NCBI RefSeq assembly: GCF_009870125.1
Contig: NC_046679.1
Coordinates: 19,530,001-19,594,000, forward strand
From: Drosophila pseudoobscura
Lineage: Eukaryota; Arthropoda; Insecta; Diptera; Drosophilidae
Length of the DNA stretch: 64,000 bases
Direction: 5' to 3'
Position numbers and translations under genes: made by a program. Below the pieces are notes generated by a model. The model had not been told where the DNA came from. It made no database searches and saw only the letters and a list, made by a program, of their open reading frames with translations. Shown one piece after another: positions 25,283-38,285 of the stretch (the first letter of the stretch is position 1; each line of letters begins with the position of its first letter).

Positions 25283-26505
25283 CTAGTATTCAAGAGCATC
25301 AAAGATTAGCTTTTCAGTGCCCGCCGAGCCTTCCACAGAGCCAGGAATGTATTTGCCAATGCTGGCCAAGCTGTTGGCCTACAGGTTGCGTGATTAACAA
25401 TGATTAGCTTTGTAACATTTTAAGTTTAGAAGACTAAACCCACCTTGCAACGCTTGATCAGCTCGTTTTGGGCATTGACGACATTGTCCTTACGGCCGCC
25501 CCAGGTACGTAGCACCGACGACTGCAGGGCCCTATCGAAGGCAAAGGTCATGGCCCAGGGCTTGCACAGTGGGACATTGTTTATGGCATTAAGATTGACA
25601 GTGGCCTCCTCCTCCGATTGATTGCCAGAACAGAACATGACACCTGTCCGATAGCAGATGAGAATTAGCACAAGTCAAACCAGCGTTCTCGTTTTCTAAA
25701 ACATACCTGGCACTGCCGGCGGAACAGTGCGACGTATGGCGAGGACTGTACATAGCCCTATGTCCGCCGGTAAAGTGCTTTTTTGGCTCTGCATTCCGGG
25801 TGTCACAATGCTGGGCTGCAGGAGAGTGCCCTCAAGGAAGATATGATGATCGTTGAGAGACTTGTAGACGGCGGCCAAGACTGTTTCGGCGACCTTCTGG
25901 CACCGGTCCAGATCGTGGTCCCCGACGGCTAGGATATCGGGATTGATAATTGGAACCAGTCCCTGCGATTGGCATGTGGCCGCATAGCGAGCCAGGACAT
26001 TGGCATTCTCCAGAATGGCCTGGTGGGAGGGTGTGTTCTTGCTGATCTTCAGGACACAACGCCACTTGGCGAAGCTGCAGCCCTCCTTCTTGTACTGGGA
26101 GCAGCGGGCGGCCAAGTCGTCTAATCCCTGGGTGGTGAACTCGTCCTCCGAGCCGAAAAGTGCCACAAACTGCTTGTCCACCTTGATGCCCGTAAGGATG
26201 CCTTTCTTGCGCAGCACCTCGGCAAAGGGTACGCTGTCGTCCGTCTTCTGGTGTAGCGCCTCGGGTGGAAATATGACGCCAGATATATTCTCAGCTATCT
26301 TCGCATCGGTCGTGAACAAGATCTGACGGTACAGACGACGATTCTCTTCTGTATTCTCCACCCCGATCAATTCCAGACGCTTCCCCATCTGCGAACTGGT
26401 CTCGTCCACGGCCAGGATCCCCTTGCCAGGGGCCACCAAACCCTTGGCTATGCAGCTGAGCTCGTCCTGCAGCTCCCTGTCGGGATAATAGAAGTGAGTT
26501 GTCAT
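25283..26505 (-). CDS. Class I fructose-bisphosphate aldolase paralogue lacking the catalytic lysine
   Basis: Three exons: 26505-25707, 25643-25444 and 25378-25283. The introns are 63 nt and 65 nt with GT-AG ends, and they join into an intact 364-residue frame, the usual aldolase length. The start context AACAAAATG fits Drosophila. Family landmarks are clear: GKGILAVDE (Asp34), GIKVDK (Lys108), [10 protein letters not shown] (Lys147, Arg149), [49 protein letters not shown] and a C-terminal Tyr. Class I aldolases cleave fructose-1,6-bisphosphate through a Schiff base on Lys229 (rabbit numbering). Here the codon at that site (residue 230) is CAG, giving LLQPS instead of LLKPN. Glu187 and Glu189 are Asn188 and Asp190, and the SGGQ loop is SGNQ. 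The fold is likely kept, but normal catalysis is unlikely. The frame is undamaged and the splice sites are good, so this looks like a maintained pseudoenzyme rather than a pseudogene. The paralogy and non-catalytic role are inferred. Confidence 0.93.
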
Positions 26506-27600
26506 TTTGTTAACTGGAAAATTTGGACTATGCCGAAAATAGTTTGGAAATGAGAAGGTAACAAATGGAAATACTCAAATAGTGACAAATAAATCTTTGC
26601 AGTTGAGTAAAAATTGGAAACGCTAAAATGAAATTTAATCGGAATAAATACTATGTATGAGAGGGAATATATATATATAAAAGATATCATTCGAAAAAAT
26701 TATTCGCGAGAGAATGTTGTACTCAGAATTGTCTTAAAAATTTGAATTTAAATTGCCATTACTTTGAGAAAACTTCCATGAGCCTGGAAAAGTACCTTGG
26801 TACAGAAATTCAAGTATAACAAAGGGGTCATAATGAAACTTAATGGAAACACAGTCATTCGATAGTATGGCAATTAATAAGTCGTTTCTCAGTAAAATGG
26901 ATTTAAATTTATTAGCTTATCGCTTTTATCGATGGTTTTAATGATGGAGGGAGATATGGAAATATTATAATGAATATTATAAAGCATATGATATATAGTA
27001 ATATTATATCTTTGCTCATACTTGTTGTTCTTATTTCAAAAGCAGATTCTTTGATAAACAATATCTCTCTGTACCATGTTGATTTATTCATTGTCCAATT
27101 TCAATTTTAAATCAAGATTGAACCAAGTTCATCTTTATTTATGCGTGTATACTATATTCCACCTGAGTATTTAGCAGTTTCGTTCGCCTAATGGCATTAT
27201 AATTGGACTTTTAATTGCTTTCTCAGAGGGGGAGTGGGCGGGAGTAGGTTCAGCTACGATAGCCAGAGATAAGAGACGGCGGATTAACCTCTCATTAATA
27301 ATCTTTGACCGCAACGAAAATTCACTTTTTACGAGTTTCGCTTTTGACATTTTATGGCAAAAGTTTTCCTAACACAAATTAAGAACAAAAAGATGCTTAA
27401 GTTTGTCATAAGACAATTATGAGAAAAGCGAAATAACATGAACAAATTAAGTTCAAATAAGGCCCATTTTCAGAGCGTAAATTGAATTTTCCAAATATTT
27501 TCTCTTTCTTCTGTGGTCGAGAGCAATTATCGGACGGACCTCGGTGCCTGTTGAATTCAATTGATTTGGACTCGACGCGATCTGATGCGATCCGATCCGA
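26506..27600. other. AT-rich 5' flank of the aldolase gene
   Basis: No ORF of note. On the minus strand, a run of TATATATA (about 26670-26683) lies about 165 bp upstream of the aldolase ATG. An initiator-like TCATAC follows near 26655, a possible but weak core promoter for that gene. The rest, to about 27150, is AT-rich, then becomes mixed. No further genes are seen. Confidence 0.4.
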
Positions 27601-27645
27601 CTAATTCTAATTGGCGTGGGAAAAGCATCGAGTGCTCCAAAATGC

Positions 27646-27711
27646 TATAAAAGGTCCGCTGGCTAGACAGTTGCCTAATTTTGTGTAAATTATCGCACGA
27701 ATTATGAGTCT
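27646..27711 (+). promoter_or_regulatory. Candidate TATA promoter with a very short first coding exon
   Basis: TATAAAAGG at 27646 sits in a GC-balanced segment between AT-rich flanks. An ACAGTT initiator-like site is at 27667-27672, slightly closer than the usual spacing. About 35 nt further on, ATGAGTCTC is followed directly by GTACGT, a usable splice donor. This would give a first exon encoding only Met-Ser-Leu before a long intron. Without splicing the frame stops after ten codons. No matching downstream exon was recognised. The TATA box is seen; the gene is inferred. Confidence 0.3.
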
Positions 27712-30700
27712 CGTACGTGAAATTTCCCAAAAATAGTCAGGGCAGCCGAAACAGTCGCGAAAAACACATCGCAAAATTAAATACGATAAATATCAGACAA
27801 CAAAAAGTAGCAATATTCCCAACAAAAAAACCAACAACAAAAAAACCATTGCATTGCATTTCAGATTGTGTGTGTTTTTGTACGATCCGACATCGTCATC
27901 AATATTCAAGTTTAGATCTCTCTGAGCCGAGTCCCCCAATTAGGCCAGAGGCAAGACGCCAGCCGGGTCGATTCGAGTCCGCCGAGCCTAATCGCAAAGC
28001 CAATAAATATGATCAACTGCGAAAATCCCCAACTGCAGTCCCAGTCTTTGCCAGCCAGCCAAAATGTCTTAGCACCTAATTGAGCGAATCGCATGGAGTC
28101 GCGGCTGAGTCAGCTTCAACGACAGTAGACTGTGGCCGCAGCACTGGGTACATGGCTGCCAAAGTGGCTTAAAAATTATTAATTGATTATCTATAAACGT
28201 TTTAATTGAAAATTTGTCGGCCCACGTAATTGACAAGACGAACTTGTAATACTCTTTGACAGCAATAAACTGAGTAAATTATGCAGAACATTTTAAATGA
28301 ACGCAAGCACCTTTTTATAGAATTTTTCATTCTTTTCTTAATTTTGTAATGTTCATATTGAAATGAAATATGCGGGTTTTCCATACAAAAATAGTGAAAT
28401 TAATTGGAATTCACTTTAAATAAAACATAAATTTATTAAAAATCTATTAAAGATTGGCATTTTATTTAAATTGTAGGAAATATATTTAATATAGATATCA
28501 ATCTATTTGTTTTCAGCCTGAAGAATATTTAAAACAAATATCAAAAAATTTAAGCGAAAACACTTTCTTTTTACAATTTCCACTCTCGGAGCAAACCTGT
28601 GGGTAAACATTTGTAAATCGATGTGTAAATATTCTCAACCTCAAGTTTCTTTAGTTTTATTCAATTAATAAAAAAGTTTGGGCAATTGGTTTTATTTTAC
28701 TGTCTTTTGCTTTCTCTCTTTTAAGGAACTCCAAGTTGGTACTACCCGCAGAATCGGTTAGGGAATTCCAATGGGCAGCCACTGGGCTCTTGTCTTTTCA
28801 ATATTAAATTGGCCGCTGGTCAGCGTTTAGTCAGTCAGGCGTAATTATTGTTATTACCAAATTAAGTAGCCGATTTTTTTCCCCATTCGCGTCGACTCTT
28901 TATCAGACAGAGACTACTGTGCGGACGACTATAATCCGCCGACTACTCGTACTTGGGAGTCGAATGTGAGTCTGTCTGGTAAGCAGCGTGCAGGAGTGGA
29001 GTGTGGCCACGGGGGGAGACTTACTCACGCTCCTTGGGCCAGTGTAATTTTTTTACGATTTTGGGTTTTCAATTTTGAGCACAAAGTCGTTTTGACCAAA
29101 AGCATACGCAGGCATCATTTTCAAGGAAAATCTCTTCATTTTTAATGTGCCTGGCTGCCACGGCAACCGCTTTCGCATATGTTGCACACACACCAGAGAA
29201 ATCAATAAAAAAAATACAGACTCCTCAGCAGACGATGGCTTAAGCCGCGTCTGGGATTGAGTGGAAGGGGGGAACGAGGCTAAATCGACTGAGATTAAAT
29301 CGAGCGCACATAATCATATTTAGCTTTTTGGCCACAGCGTTCGTGGATGTCAACTGCAGGCCACGGGTCGACGTTGGCCCCGTCATCGTCATCGCTATAG
29401 CGGTTGTCGTGGATCGTGCCTCGAGCCGCCTGGCCTGGAGCGCCTCAGGCTCTGGCTCTGGCTCTGGCCCGACTCCGGTTGTGCGATGTGGCTGCCGCAT
29501 GACCAAAAACAATGGCTAAGCGCCACCATCTATGAATTAATCACGTTCATAATTTTGCTATCGTGTTGCGTTCGCTTGTTGTTCATAATTTCTTGTGTAC
29601 TTTTCGGTTATGGTCTGTGCTTAATTTGCCTAAAAAAGGATATTCGCGGACAGTGTGCAGGAGTGGGAGAGAGAGAGCGCCATCTTTCTAGCCATATTGT
29701 TGCATAATTAGGCAATGGTTCGGGGTGTCTGCTGTGGCATTTCTTGGCGCGAAAAGGCTTGTGTGTGGTCATGTTGTAACAGTCCATTGTCTTCAGCATT
29801 TATTGTTGCATTTGCATTGTTCAATATGGAAATTAGGTGTCTCTCTGGCATGGCGGTGGGAAAGTTGTGCTTTGTGGAAAGATTTATGCTGTTGCATTTT
29901 ATGGTACTTTGGTTGCTGGTTGGCTACTTTCTACATGGTTAGATTCTTGTGGTTTTGATCGAAATTGAGGCTAGGCTTCTGCTCTTAAAGATTCTCTCAA
30001 TTGAAATTCCAGCCCAGGCACTTGATCTGACAGACAGCACGTGCCGAAGCCGTATACATCAATATCTAAATCTTTATACATGTCTACCGCATGTCAGACA
30101 ACGCAAAGGCAAAAGGCCATTTTGTGAAATCTTCATTAAATCAACTTCCAGGCGATTGCACAGCGGGCCCAGGCCCTCTTCGGCAAACTTTACGACCCGA
30201 AAATATACACTTTTGTCTTCATTTTTTTTCGTTTTCATTAAAATTTACGCATTATCGCATAAGTACTACTGTTTGTCGAGAGGTGTAGCACCGAGGTTCG
30301 GGAGGTTGCCCAATTTTTACCAATTAACTGGGGCACAATCTCACGTACATCGGCCATGCGTTTACAGGGCTTACTGGCGATGGCTGGAGCGGGTGGCAGT
30401 TTCAATTTCGCGCTGGATCTTTTTATGGGCTGGAGGCCTGTGCAGTGTTTGCCATATCGCGCCCGGCGCATATCAGTCGTTAAAAACCCCTCACATAATT
30501 TCGCTTATGTGCGTGTGACATTTAGCACCGACAATTCCTGCCACGGTCTGGTCTGGTCGCTGCCAGGAGGACGTTCTGCCATGGTAAATGGACGGGGGCA
30601 GTGTTCTGTTGATGGTGGAGAAAGGGCGGGGCCCATGGATGGCTGGCCATCCCCAGTGGCAATTATTTTTAAACTGTGTGCTGAACAAGCAGACGAAAAG

Positions 30701-31181
30701 GCAGCGTCCCAGAACAGTGGCGCAAAGTTTTGGAATAAATGCACCTGGGAATTCATTTTTGAAGAAACACAAGCTGAGATCTTGAACAGAATTCGTGATA
30801 TGTTTTTGAAATTAATAACATTTCTGATATAAGAATGATCTAAGAATATTTCATAGCCATTTTCCATACCTTATTTAGCTTCATTCTCCATTAACTTTCC
30901 TCAACCACTGTCCGTTCCGAAATGTTAAATGCTTCACACTCAATAATTTAAAACTGCTGTTCTTGATAATGCGCTTGAAAAACAGCAAAAAAAACATAAA
31001 ACCTTTTTGGCTTCGGCATGCAGTGCGTATGCGTAATGCCAAAAGGTATTTTGCTCTTTTGCATTTGTGTAAGACGGTTAGTGTGTGTGTGTGTAAATGT
31101 GTGGCATGCCAAACATTTGCGCGGCAGCGGCTCTATGAGAGCCATAACCTTGCCAGTTAGCAGTCACCTGGTAATTGCCAT

Positions 31182-31280
31182 CGGCGTCGGCGTTGGCGTT
31201 CAACTTGCTGTCGATGTCGTTGTCGTTGTCGAGGTGGATGTGGATGTGGACGATGTCGTTCGCGTTCGCGTTGGCGTGGC
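31182..31280 (+). repeat. Degenerate GTCGGC/GTTGTC/GTGGAT hexamer repeat
   Basis: The tract is a chain of imperfect trinucleotide and hexanucleotide units based on GTN. It yields alternating Val-Gly and Val-Asp peptides in one plus frame and Asn-Ala/Asp-Asn peptides in one minus frame. This periodicity explains the apparent ORFs over it (31018-31317 and 31078-31389). Confidence 0.7.
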
Positions 31281-34200
31281 GCACGTTTTGATTTGCAGTC
31301 AATGGAGGTGCTCGTAAAGTCGTGTAACACTTTTGCTGTTGTTGTATTTGCCTACTGCATTTGGCTGTGGTCTTTTGGGGCATTTGCATTCGGCTGAGCC
31401 GGGGGCGACCAGACCACCCACGCGCGACTCCGGCAGTGACTCAAGTTTTTCATTCATAAAAAGCGAGAAAAAACAGCGACCCAGGCAGGTGTCGCCGCCT
31501 TTGCTGCTGGCGGCCCACCTCATTTGGCATTCAAAGTGCAAGTGCTCGTTGGCAAAAGTTCAAGCGAAAGAAGTGAGACGTGCTGCCAAATCAATCAGGG
31601 CCCTGGTTCTGGTTGGACATTTATTCAATTGGGCGTTGCTGGATCTTTGTGTTAATTGCAGTCCCTATCCCTCTGTATCTATGTTTATATATCTCCCTCT
31701 CTCCTGCCGTCAAGCGGGTAAACATTTGTCAGGGCTGCTTTTATTGCTTGTTAATTGCCCGGCAGAAACACAAACAATAGCACGCCCATGCCATGCACCT
31801 GCCAGCCTAATTCCATCCCATCTTCCAGCATGGGTGCCACGAGTGCTGTTCGAGCTGCAAATGTAATCAGACTGCCAGGCGTTGGTGGTGAGGCCTGACA
31901 CCCCCCCCCCCTCTGATCGGAAAGCTGGTAGTGGCAGCGTGACACGAAGTATCTGTATCTTGAACTTGCATAACATTTGCAAAAGGCTTTCCTATTCACG
32001 CTACCATCTCTGCCAGAAATGTTTGCTGCCGTGGTAATGTTATTACCTGTCCGCCTGGATATGAGTGGGATGCAAAGTTGGGTAGAGGCGTGGCAAATTT
32101 CGTCGTAAGTACAACACATTGCACATTTGTTTGGCTTGGCCCCAAAACAGAGAGACAGACAGAGAGAGGGAGAGAGATAGGCAGAGGAGGGTGACAAATA
32201 ACTTGGATGGGCCCTGCACATGCTGGGGACTGGCGTCTATGGGTTATGGCCAGCATATAGCATACAGCATCCGTATCTGCATTTTGAATGGTTTCGAGTG
32301 CGTGTGCGTGTGTGAGTGCCCGCTATGAGATTTATGCGCCGTGACAGGAAGGCTGTTGATTAATTGAACTTTAATGAAAAGATTTATGTGGCTGCATTAT
32401 TAAAATCCACCAGAGAGACAGACACACACAGCCACGCATAGCGGGAGCGGCTAATTGCCTGGGTATTGGCTATAATTGCTCTCGTGTTTTGCAGATCCAG
32501 ATCCAGAGATGACAGGATTGTCCTTAGAAGATTTAAGTGAGCTTAGGAAATTGGCAATTTGGAATTTACAATTAAATTGAATGGGGCTTCAAGTTGTTGC
32601 AATATGTGGTTTAATATGCTCATTGGCTGAATTCTTTGCGCAAACAAAAACGACTTTAATTTATCATCCAAAAACTCAAAGCCCCATTAGGTATTCGCAG
32701 CACAGAGTGCATTCTGAGCCAGGCCATATATCATAGCTTTTGGTTAGCTTTGTGAGAGGGGACAAATCTATAACTCAATGTGAGCGCCTGCTCCACATTA
32801 AACAAAGACTTAGGAACCCCCAACTAATTGATATTCTTCAGTGATTATCGTTTTCAGATTTATGCGACAATATGTAAAATATTTCTTTTGCCTCATTCGT
32901 TGAGCGACGCGGCAGCGCGTCATTGTTTCTTCAACAAATTGCAATTGCAGCAGTTTGTGCATATTAATTTTCCAAGCCGCTGACGTAGACATTGTTGCTG
33001 TTGCTACTGCTGCTGCTGCTGCTGCCTCTGTTGTGGTTGCCCCCTGCCACTGCCACAGCTGTTGCTGGTGCTGTTGCTAGCACGAGCTGCATTTGGTGGC
33101 GTGTTGTCAGTGCTGTTGTTGCAGCTACTTAAGCGCCGCATCTGACAACTGGAACAATGCACTTTCAAATGATAATTGTTACAGCTTTTATTGCTGATAC
33201 TCGTCGTACAGCTAGCAAGCAAATGTTGCATGTGTTGTTTTTGTAGCTGGTGCTGGTGTGTTGGTGGCTGTTGTGGCAGCTACATTTGCCGTTGGTATTA
33301 TTATGATTATTGCATTGTTATTGGCTTTTTATTGCATCTGCAATTGTTCCTTGTCTTCCCGCTTAAAGCGGAAAAACTTGGGGCATGGCATGCAAAAGTA
33401 GACCGACCATTAGTGTCATTCCCCCAATTGTTTACGTGCCCGGGCGGCGCTGACAGGATGGGACACACACACACACTCTTAGGACCGCGGGACTGGGGGG
33501 CCCTACACGAATTTTCATCATGGATTTTTGTGCTGCTTGCCATTTGATTTTTTCCGCTCTTTTTCAGGGGGGGGGAGTTCAGGGATCTGAACGGACCCCC
33601 GTTTGCTGTTCTTTGGATGTTGTCGACCGACATTGTTGCGATATTGTTAGCGCATGTAGGAATACACAAGCAACGCCGTTTTGTTGGCACAAGCGTGCCG
33701 GGCCAAACATATTTGTGGGAGTTGGGGTGGTGTGGTGGTGTGGGATTTGTGCGGCTTCAGGAGGTTTTTGGGAGGGGTCATGGCCCTATCATGGCTCTAC
33801 CCGCCCTGTCGCTTACCCAAAACGTGGCACTTGAACACGATTTTGTTTGGGCTGTCTCTCTCTCTCCGCCTCTCTGTCATCTCTGTGGCTGCGTGTGTGC
33901 TGTGTTTTGTCAAACTTTCCGTATACTCTTGCAATGGGTATTCGAATTTTTTCTATGATTAAAATTAGGCTGGACTGTCGAATATAGTCTCTAATCAGAA
34001 TAACTATTACTATCCGTCATTGGAAGGATCTAAAGGGTATCTAAAGCTTCGTCTTCCCGAATCTAGCTGTTTTTTTTTTGGTTGGTTGTCCACTTTTATT
34101 GTTTTGTGGTCTGCATATTATATTTGGTCATTCCATGTTTTACCTATGTGATTTTTATTCGTTTGTTGTTGTGGTATTGATTTTCGGTTTTTATTTATTG

Positions 34201-36956
34201 CAGCTGTTTTGACCATTTTGGGTTTGTGGGTTATTAGAAATGAAATGTTTGGAAATTATGTGAGTTCAAACTCAAAAGCAAAAGTCATTTCAAACGGGTT
34301 ACGGGTTACGGGTTGAAGGCTCTGCTACGACGAAACTTTTTCAATATCTCCCACTCGAATGCATTTGTTTAGGCGAAACTATGAAAAGTTTCCCAAAGAA
34401 TGAATGGCAGCGGTTGTGTTTTATGAAGAATCATTTGTAAGGAATAAAGTAAACAAGGGAGTATTAACAGTAGAACTTGATGATCTCGTCGATGACCTCA
34501 CTCATCATCATCATCATCGTTTATTTTGGTCCCCAACTATCGGGTATCTCGGGCCATCTTGGTGCCAGATCTAATTATTTCAATGCAATTTAGTCGGTCT
34601 TCTATCTGCGGGCGGTAATCAGCTACGGCAACTTGTTTAGCATACGCAATTATGTGTGAATTTATATCTTATATATGTTTATATATTTTTGATATTTTAG
34701 CTGTGTAATTTCGCATTCATGGCTGGTAAGCTCTGACTCTGGCTAATTGACACTTAACATGGCTTGAAGTATTTTGAAGTTAATTGTGTGTCGACGTCAA
34801 CGATGTTTCTCATTCCCCCCATCGGCTTCCCCTCTCCCGCACCCTTCAAACATCATACGAGTACACATGTTGGTTTACCGAATTTTGTGTGTTTGTATTT
34901 AAATTGCCTTGCTTGTTCGGTGGACTGCTGTAGTTGCTGTGCCGTACTGTCCGGGCTGTCCATGCCGTTTGTTGCTGCATTTGATAGGTGCATTTGATTG
35001 TGTTCCATCGATACACCTGCGAAAACAAAACATTCGGGAGCTACGCACAACGAAACAGAGTTGGAGGATTTCTAAGCAAAAGCCCATTATACATACAACC
35101 CAATTTAAATAGTTTATCTTTTGTTTGCATTTATTTGAATATTTGGGGAAAAATAATATTTGGGGTAGCGACAAATCACGGAACTAATTGATGATGCAAT
35201 ATTTTTATAATTTGATATGTTAAACGGCTTAAACAAAAGTTAAATATATTCCCAAAATTTGTTTTCACTTCTTATCAAATTATTAATGCCAGAATATTTG
35301 TAACTTTATAACAATAAACAATGAAAAAATGTATTTTAGTTTTATAATTGTTGCGTATACTTTTATGTTAAGCAAGGAAACGCCATGTTAAATAATGTAT
35401 TGGTCCAGATCCGAATTCGGGGTTGCACGCTTTTACTACAATGTATAAGAAAATTTAGTCTTTTTGTCCCAAAAATATACGCCGCTATATCCTTTTGTGT
35501 CATATAAATCTCATACCATATGAGGATCTAATTGAATTTTTTTTTTTAATTTTTGTAAATAAAGCCTAGATTTTTGTGTTAAACAAAACATTTTGCCCAG
35601 TTCGCAGTTGCCAAAAAATATAGACTGTTAACTCACGCTTGTACTTTTGTAGTTTATTTATTTTCAAAATGTTGTTTCTGCTGGAACGCAATCGCTGGGA
35701 TATTTTTGCTTTTGTTCTTCAGACTGGCGAGACGCTTTTGTGATATATATATTTCTTGTTTGTTTTTTTTTTTTTATTTTTATTTGAAGCTTGTTCCATT
35801 TTCGATATCCATTTGAAATGTTTCGCAAAAACCAAAACAAAGTATCGTTAAAAAAGCTCCGGCTCCTCCCTCCACTCGATGGACGCTCATGTCGCCAGAC
35901 AATTGTGACCAGCCGTCAGTCGAGTGCATATAACTTGACAGTTCTGCTTTTTTTGGTTTTGAGAGTATCTGAATGATAAGTTGATTTTATCGAGAGCGGG
36001 GAAAAAACCGCAGGTTGGACAAAAGACTCGTTAAATTCAAGTGTTTTAACACTTGGCGTGTGATAAAACATTTCACTCCAATGAGTTTGGTTACGAATAT
36101 AAATTATATTTGGGTTTTTATAGTTGACTGGGAACTGGAGATGAATTTTCCTGTTCTGTGGTGGTTCTGTGAGTAGTTTTGATATTGATTCAAAGTTGGG
36201 AAGTTGTTTGATGAGTGGACAGTCGCATTCGTCTTTTTGATCGTCTATTAAAACTATAATTGGTACCAAGTTATATAATCTTATTATTATGGTTCCTTTA
36301 ATGATTGCCGATCTTCATTCAAAGAGGAAGACTGTCAACTTCCTGTCCGACTGATTTTCCATGTTGAATGTGCATTTATGCGAAGGAATTTTCATGAACA
36401 ATGTCAGCAATTTCCCTCCGAATCGATGCTTAATAACACATCCTACATCTGCGATGAAAAAGGTGAAGATTGGAATTTTTTACGAGTATGTGTTGCATTC
36501 CGTTTCAATTCCAATCCCGGGATACATTTACCTTTATTGAGTGCGCCCTTGCCAACCGGTATTTCAGGTATTTCTAGATACATTTCGGCAAATATTTTTG
36601 CCGCTGTTTCTTTCGTGTTGTGTCGAATGGAAATTCCAGTTCGAAAATGGTGAAAATGTCGCTCGCTGTGGGCGTCTGGCATTGTGATTAGGGAAACAAT
36701 TTTCCTCATTGCATGTGCAGAGATGCATAAATAATTGAAATGTTCGCATTAGTTTATCATACAACTGTGCATGTTGCCAGCTCAAATTTCAATAAGCACT
36801 CTAATTGTTTTTAAGTGTTTTTTCCAGCAGGAGCAGCAACAGCAACAGCAGAACTCAGTGCTGTGCGGCGCAAATGAGCCGTAATTGCATAATTCTAATT
36901 TAGCGTCGGGCTCCTAAGCACCAAAAACATGTTGACTACAATTTATGCACATGCAT

Positions 36957-37008
36957 GAGTGAGTGAGTGAGTGGGTGTGTGTGTGTGGTGAGTGTGGGTA
37001 TACGAGAA

Positions 37009-37039
<31 letters not shown>
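36957..37039 (+). repeat. Compound GAGT / GT microsatellite
   Basis: Four GAGT units are followed by a short GT run, a mixed spacer, and then a longer perfect GT run of about 11 units. It lies about 1.3 kb upstream of the channel gene. Confidence 0.85.
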
Positions 37040-38285
37040 GTCGCTTATTCACTCATTTTACTTAATAACTCACGGCGATTGCAGGCTGCAGCCGTGGCAC
37101 AGGAGCGAGCACAGCGGATCCGGACACGGACGCGGACACGGACTCAAAGTTGCAGTTACAGTGGGAGTGGTATAGTTGTTGGGTTGACTGGTTGTCGGTT
37201 GTCGGTTACCTGGCTGCCATAAATGAGGCAGGGAGTCGGCAGGTGTCGGCGGGTGGGGCTCCTGCTCCTGCAACTCTGCCAGGCGTCAGAAAAGTTTAAC
37301 GTCCTCTCGCATGTGGCACAGGTGGCAGCAAGTGGCGGAAAATGTTTCACAGGAAAAGTTGATAGTCAAAGATCATAACTTCGGTCGGCTACTAAGCCTT
37401 CCATTAGCCATCTAAATTCTCTCTCTCATACAAGAAACTTTTATTAAATGTATGGATTAAATTATGTGTAAATCTGCAAACAGTAAAGTATTTTTCTTTT
37501 AGTAAAAGTTTCACTAAAGTTTTAAAAAAATAAATACATTTACCATACGACAATGGGTCGGTTCCCTGCATTGTTAACATTAATTGCCACTTATTACAGG
37601 AAGATAGTTGAACATAATATATTACGATATATGTTTTGTTGAATGGCTACGAACTATCCTGCCTGTAGATGTGAGTCTTTAACAGTCGGTTGCAATGAAC
37701 CACCTTAATGAAATGATCGAGTTTCATTTTGCAGCTTGATTTCTGTTTGTCACCTGTTCTTCGGAAGTGTCTGGAAATCTTATATATATGGATATAAGTA
37801 CCCATGCAAGCCATGCCTACATACAGGTATACACTAGAGCTCTGTTTGGGTGTGTGTGCATTTAAATCCTTATTGCGACACCTGCACAAAGCAAATACCA
37901 ATTAAAGGCTTTTCACATGCAGCCCCACGTGAGTTCGTCTCTCCCTGGCGACCGCACTGCCAACAAACTGGTCTGGAGGCGAGCAGGATGGGGGGGTGGC
38001 AGTTGTGTGTGGTGTGGTGTGGGGCAAGGAGCAGAGACCACACTCACATGCTATTAAGTTGCCACATCCCACCAACATCCACATCCACACCCACTTCAAC
38101 CCACACCTCCTCAGGCACTCCAAACTGACAACAAACAAATTTAACCAACGAGTAGCTGACCGTGTCGTGCCAGACCAATTTATATGGCCGGGTCGGACAG
38201 TCGTCGTCCAGCCAGTCCGAAACGAAGGCCCAAGACCTTGCGATCGGCTTATTGAACGTCTCTGGGTCCAACAGCAGCAGCAGCC

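Larger units (their letters stand above)
27712..38285. other. Non-coding stretch, no gene supported
   Basis: More than 10 kb with no exon I can support. It contains AT-rich blocks (about 28180-28690 and 35190-35600), a GTT/GTC hexamer-type repeat (31182-31280), a C11 tract (31901-31911) and a GGGTTAC triplet array near 34297. GA-rich tracts lie near 29665 and 32150-32185, and a compound GAGT/GT repeat at 36957-37039. A 117-codon minus-strand frame at 35916-36269 and a CTG/Q-type run near 33001-33025 were considered but not called as genes. Confidence 0.5.

Noticed and set aside
31078..31389. Asn/Asp-rich minus-strand ORF
   Set aside because: It is fully explained by the GTN hexamer repeat at 31182-31280 and a GT run.
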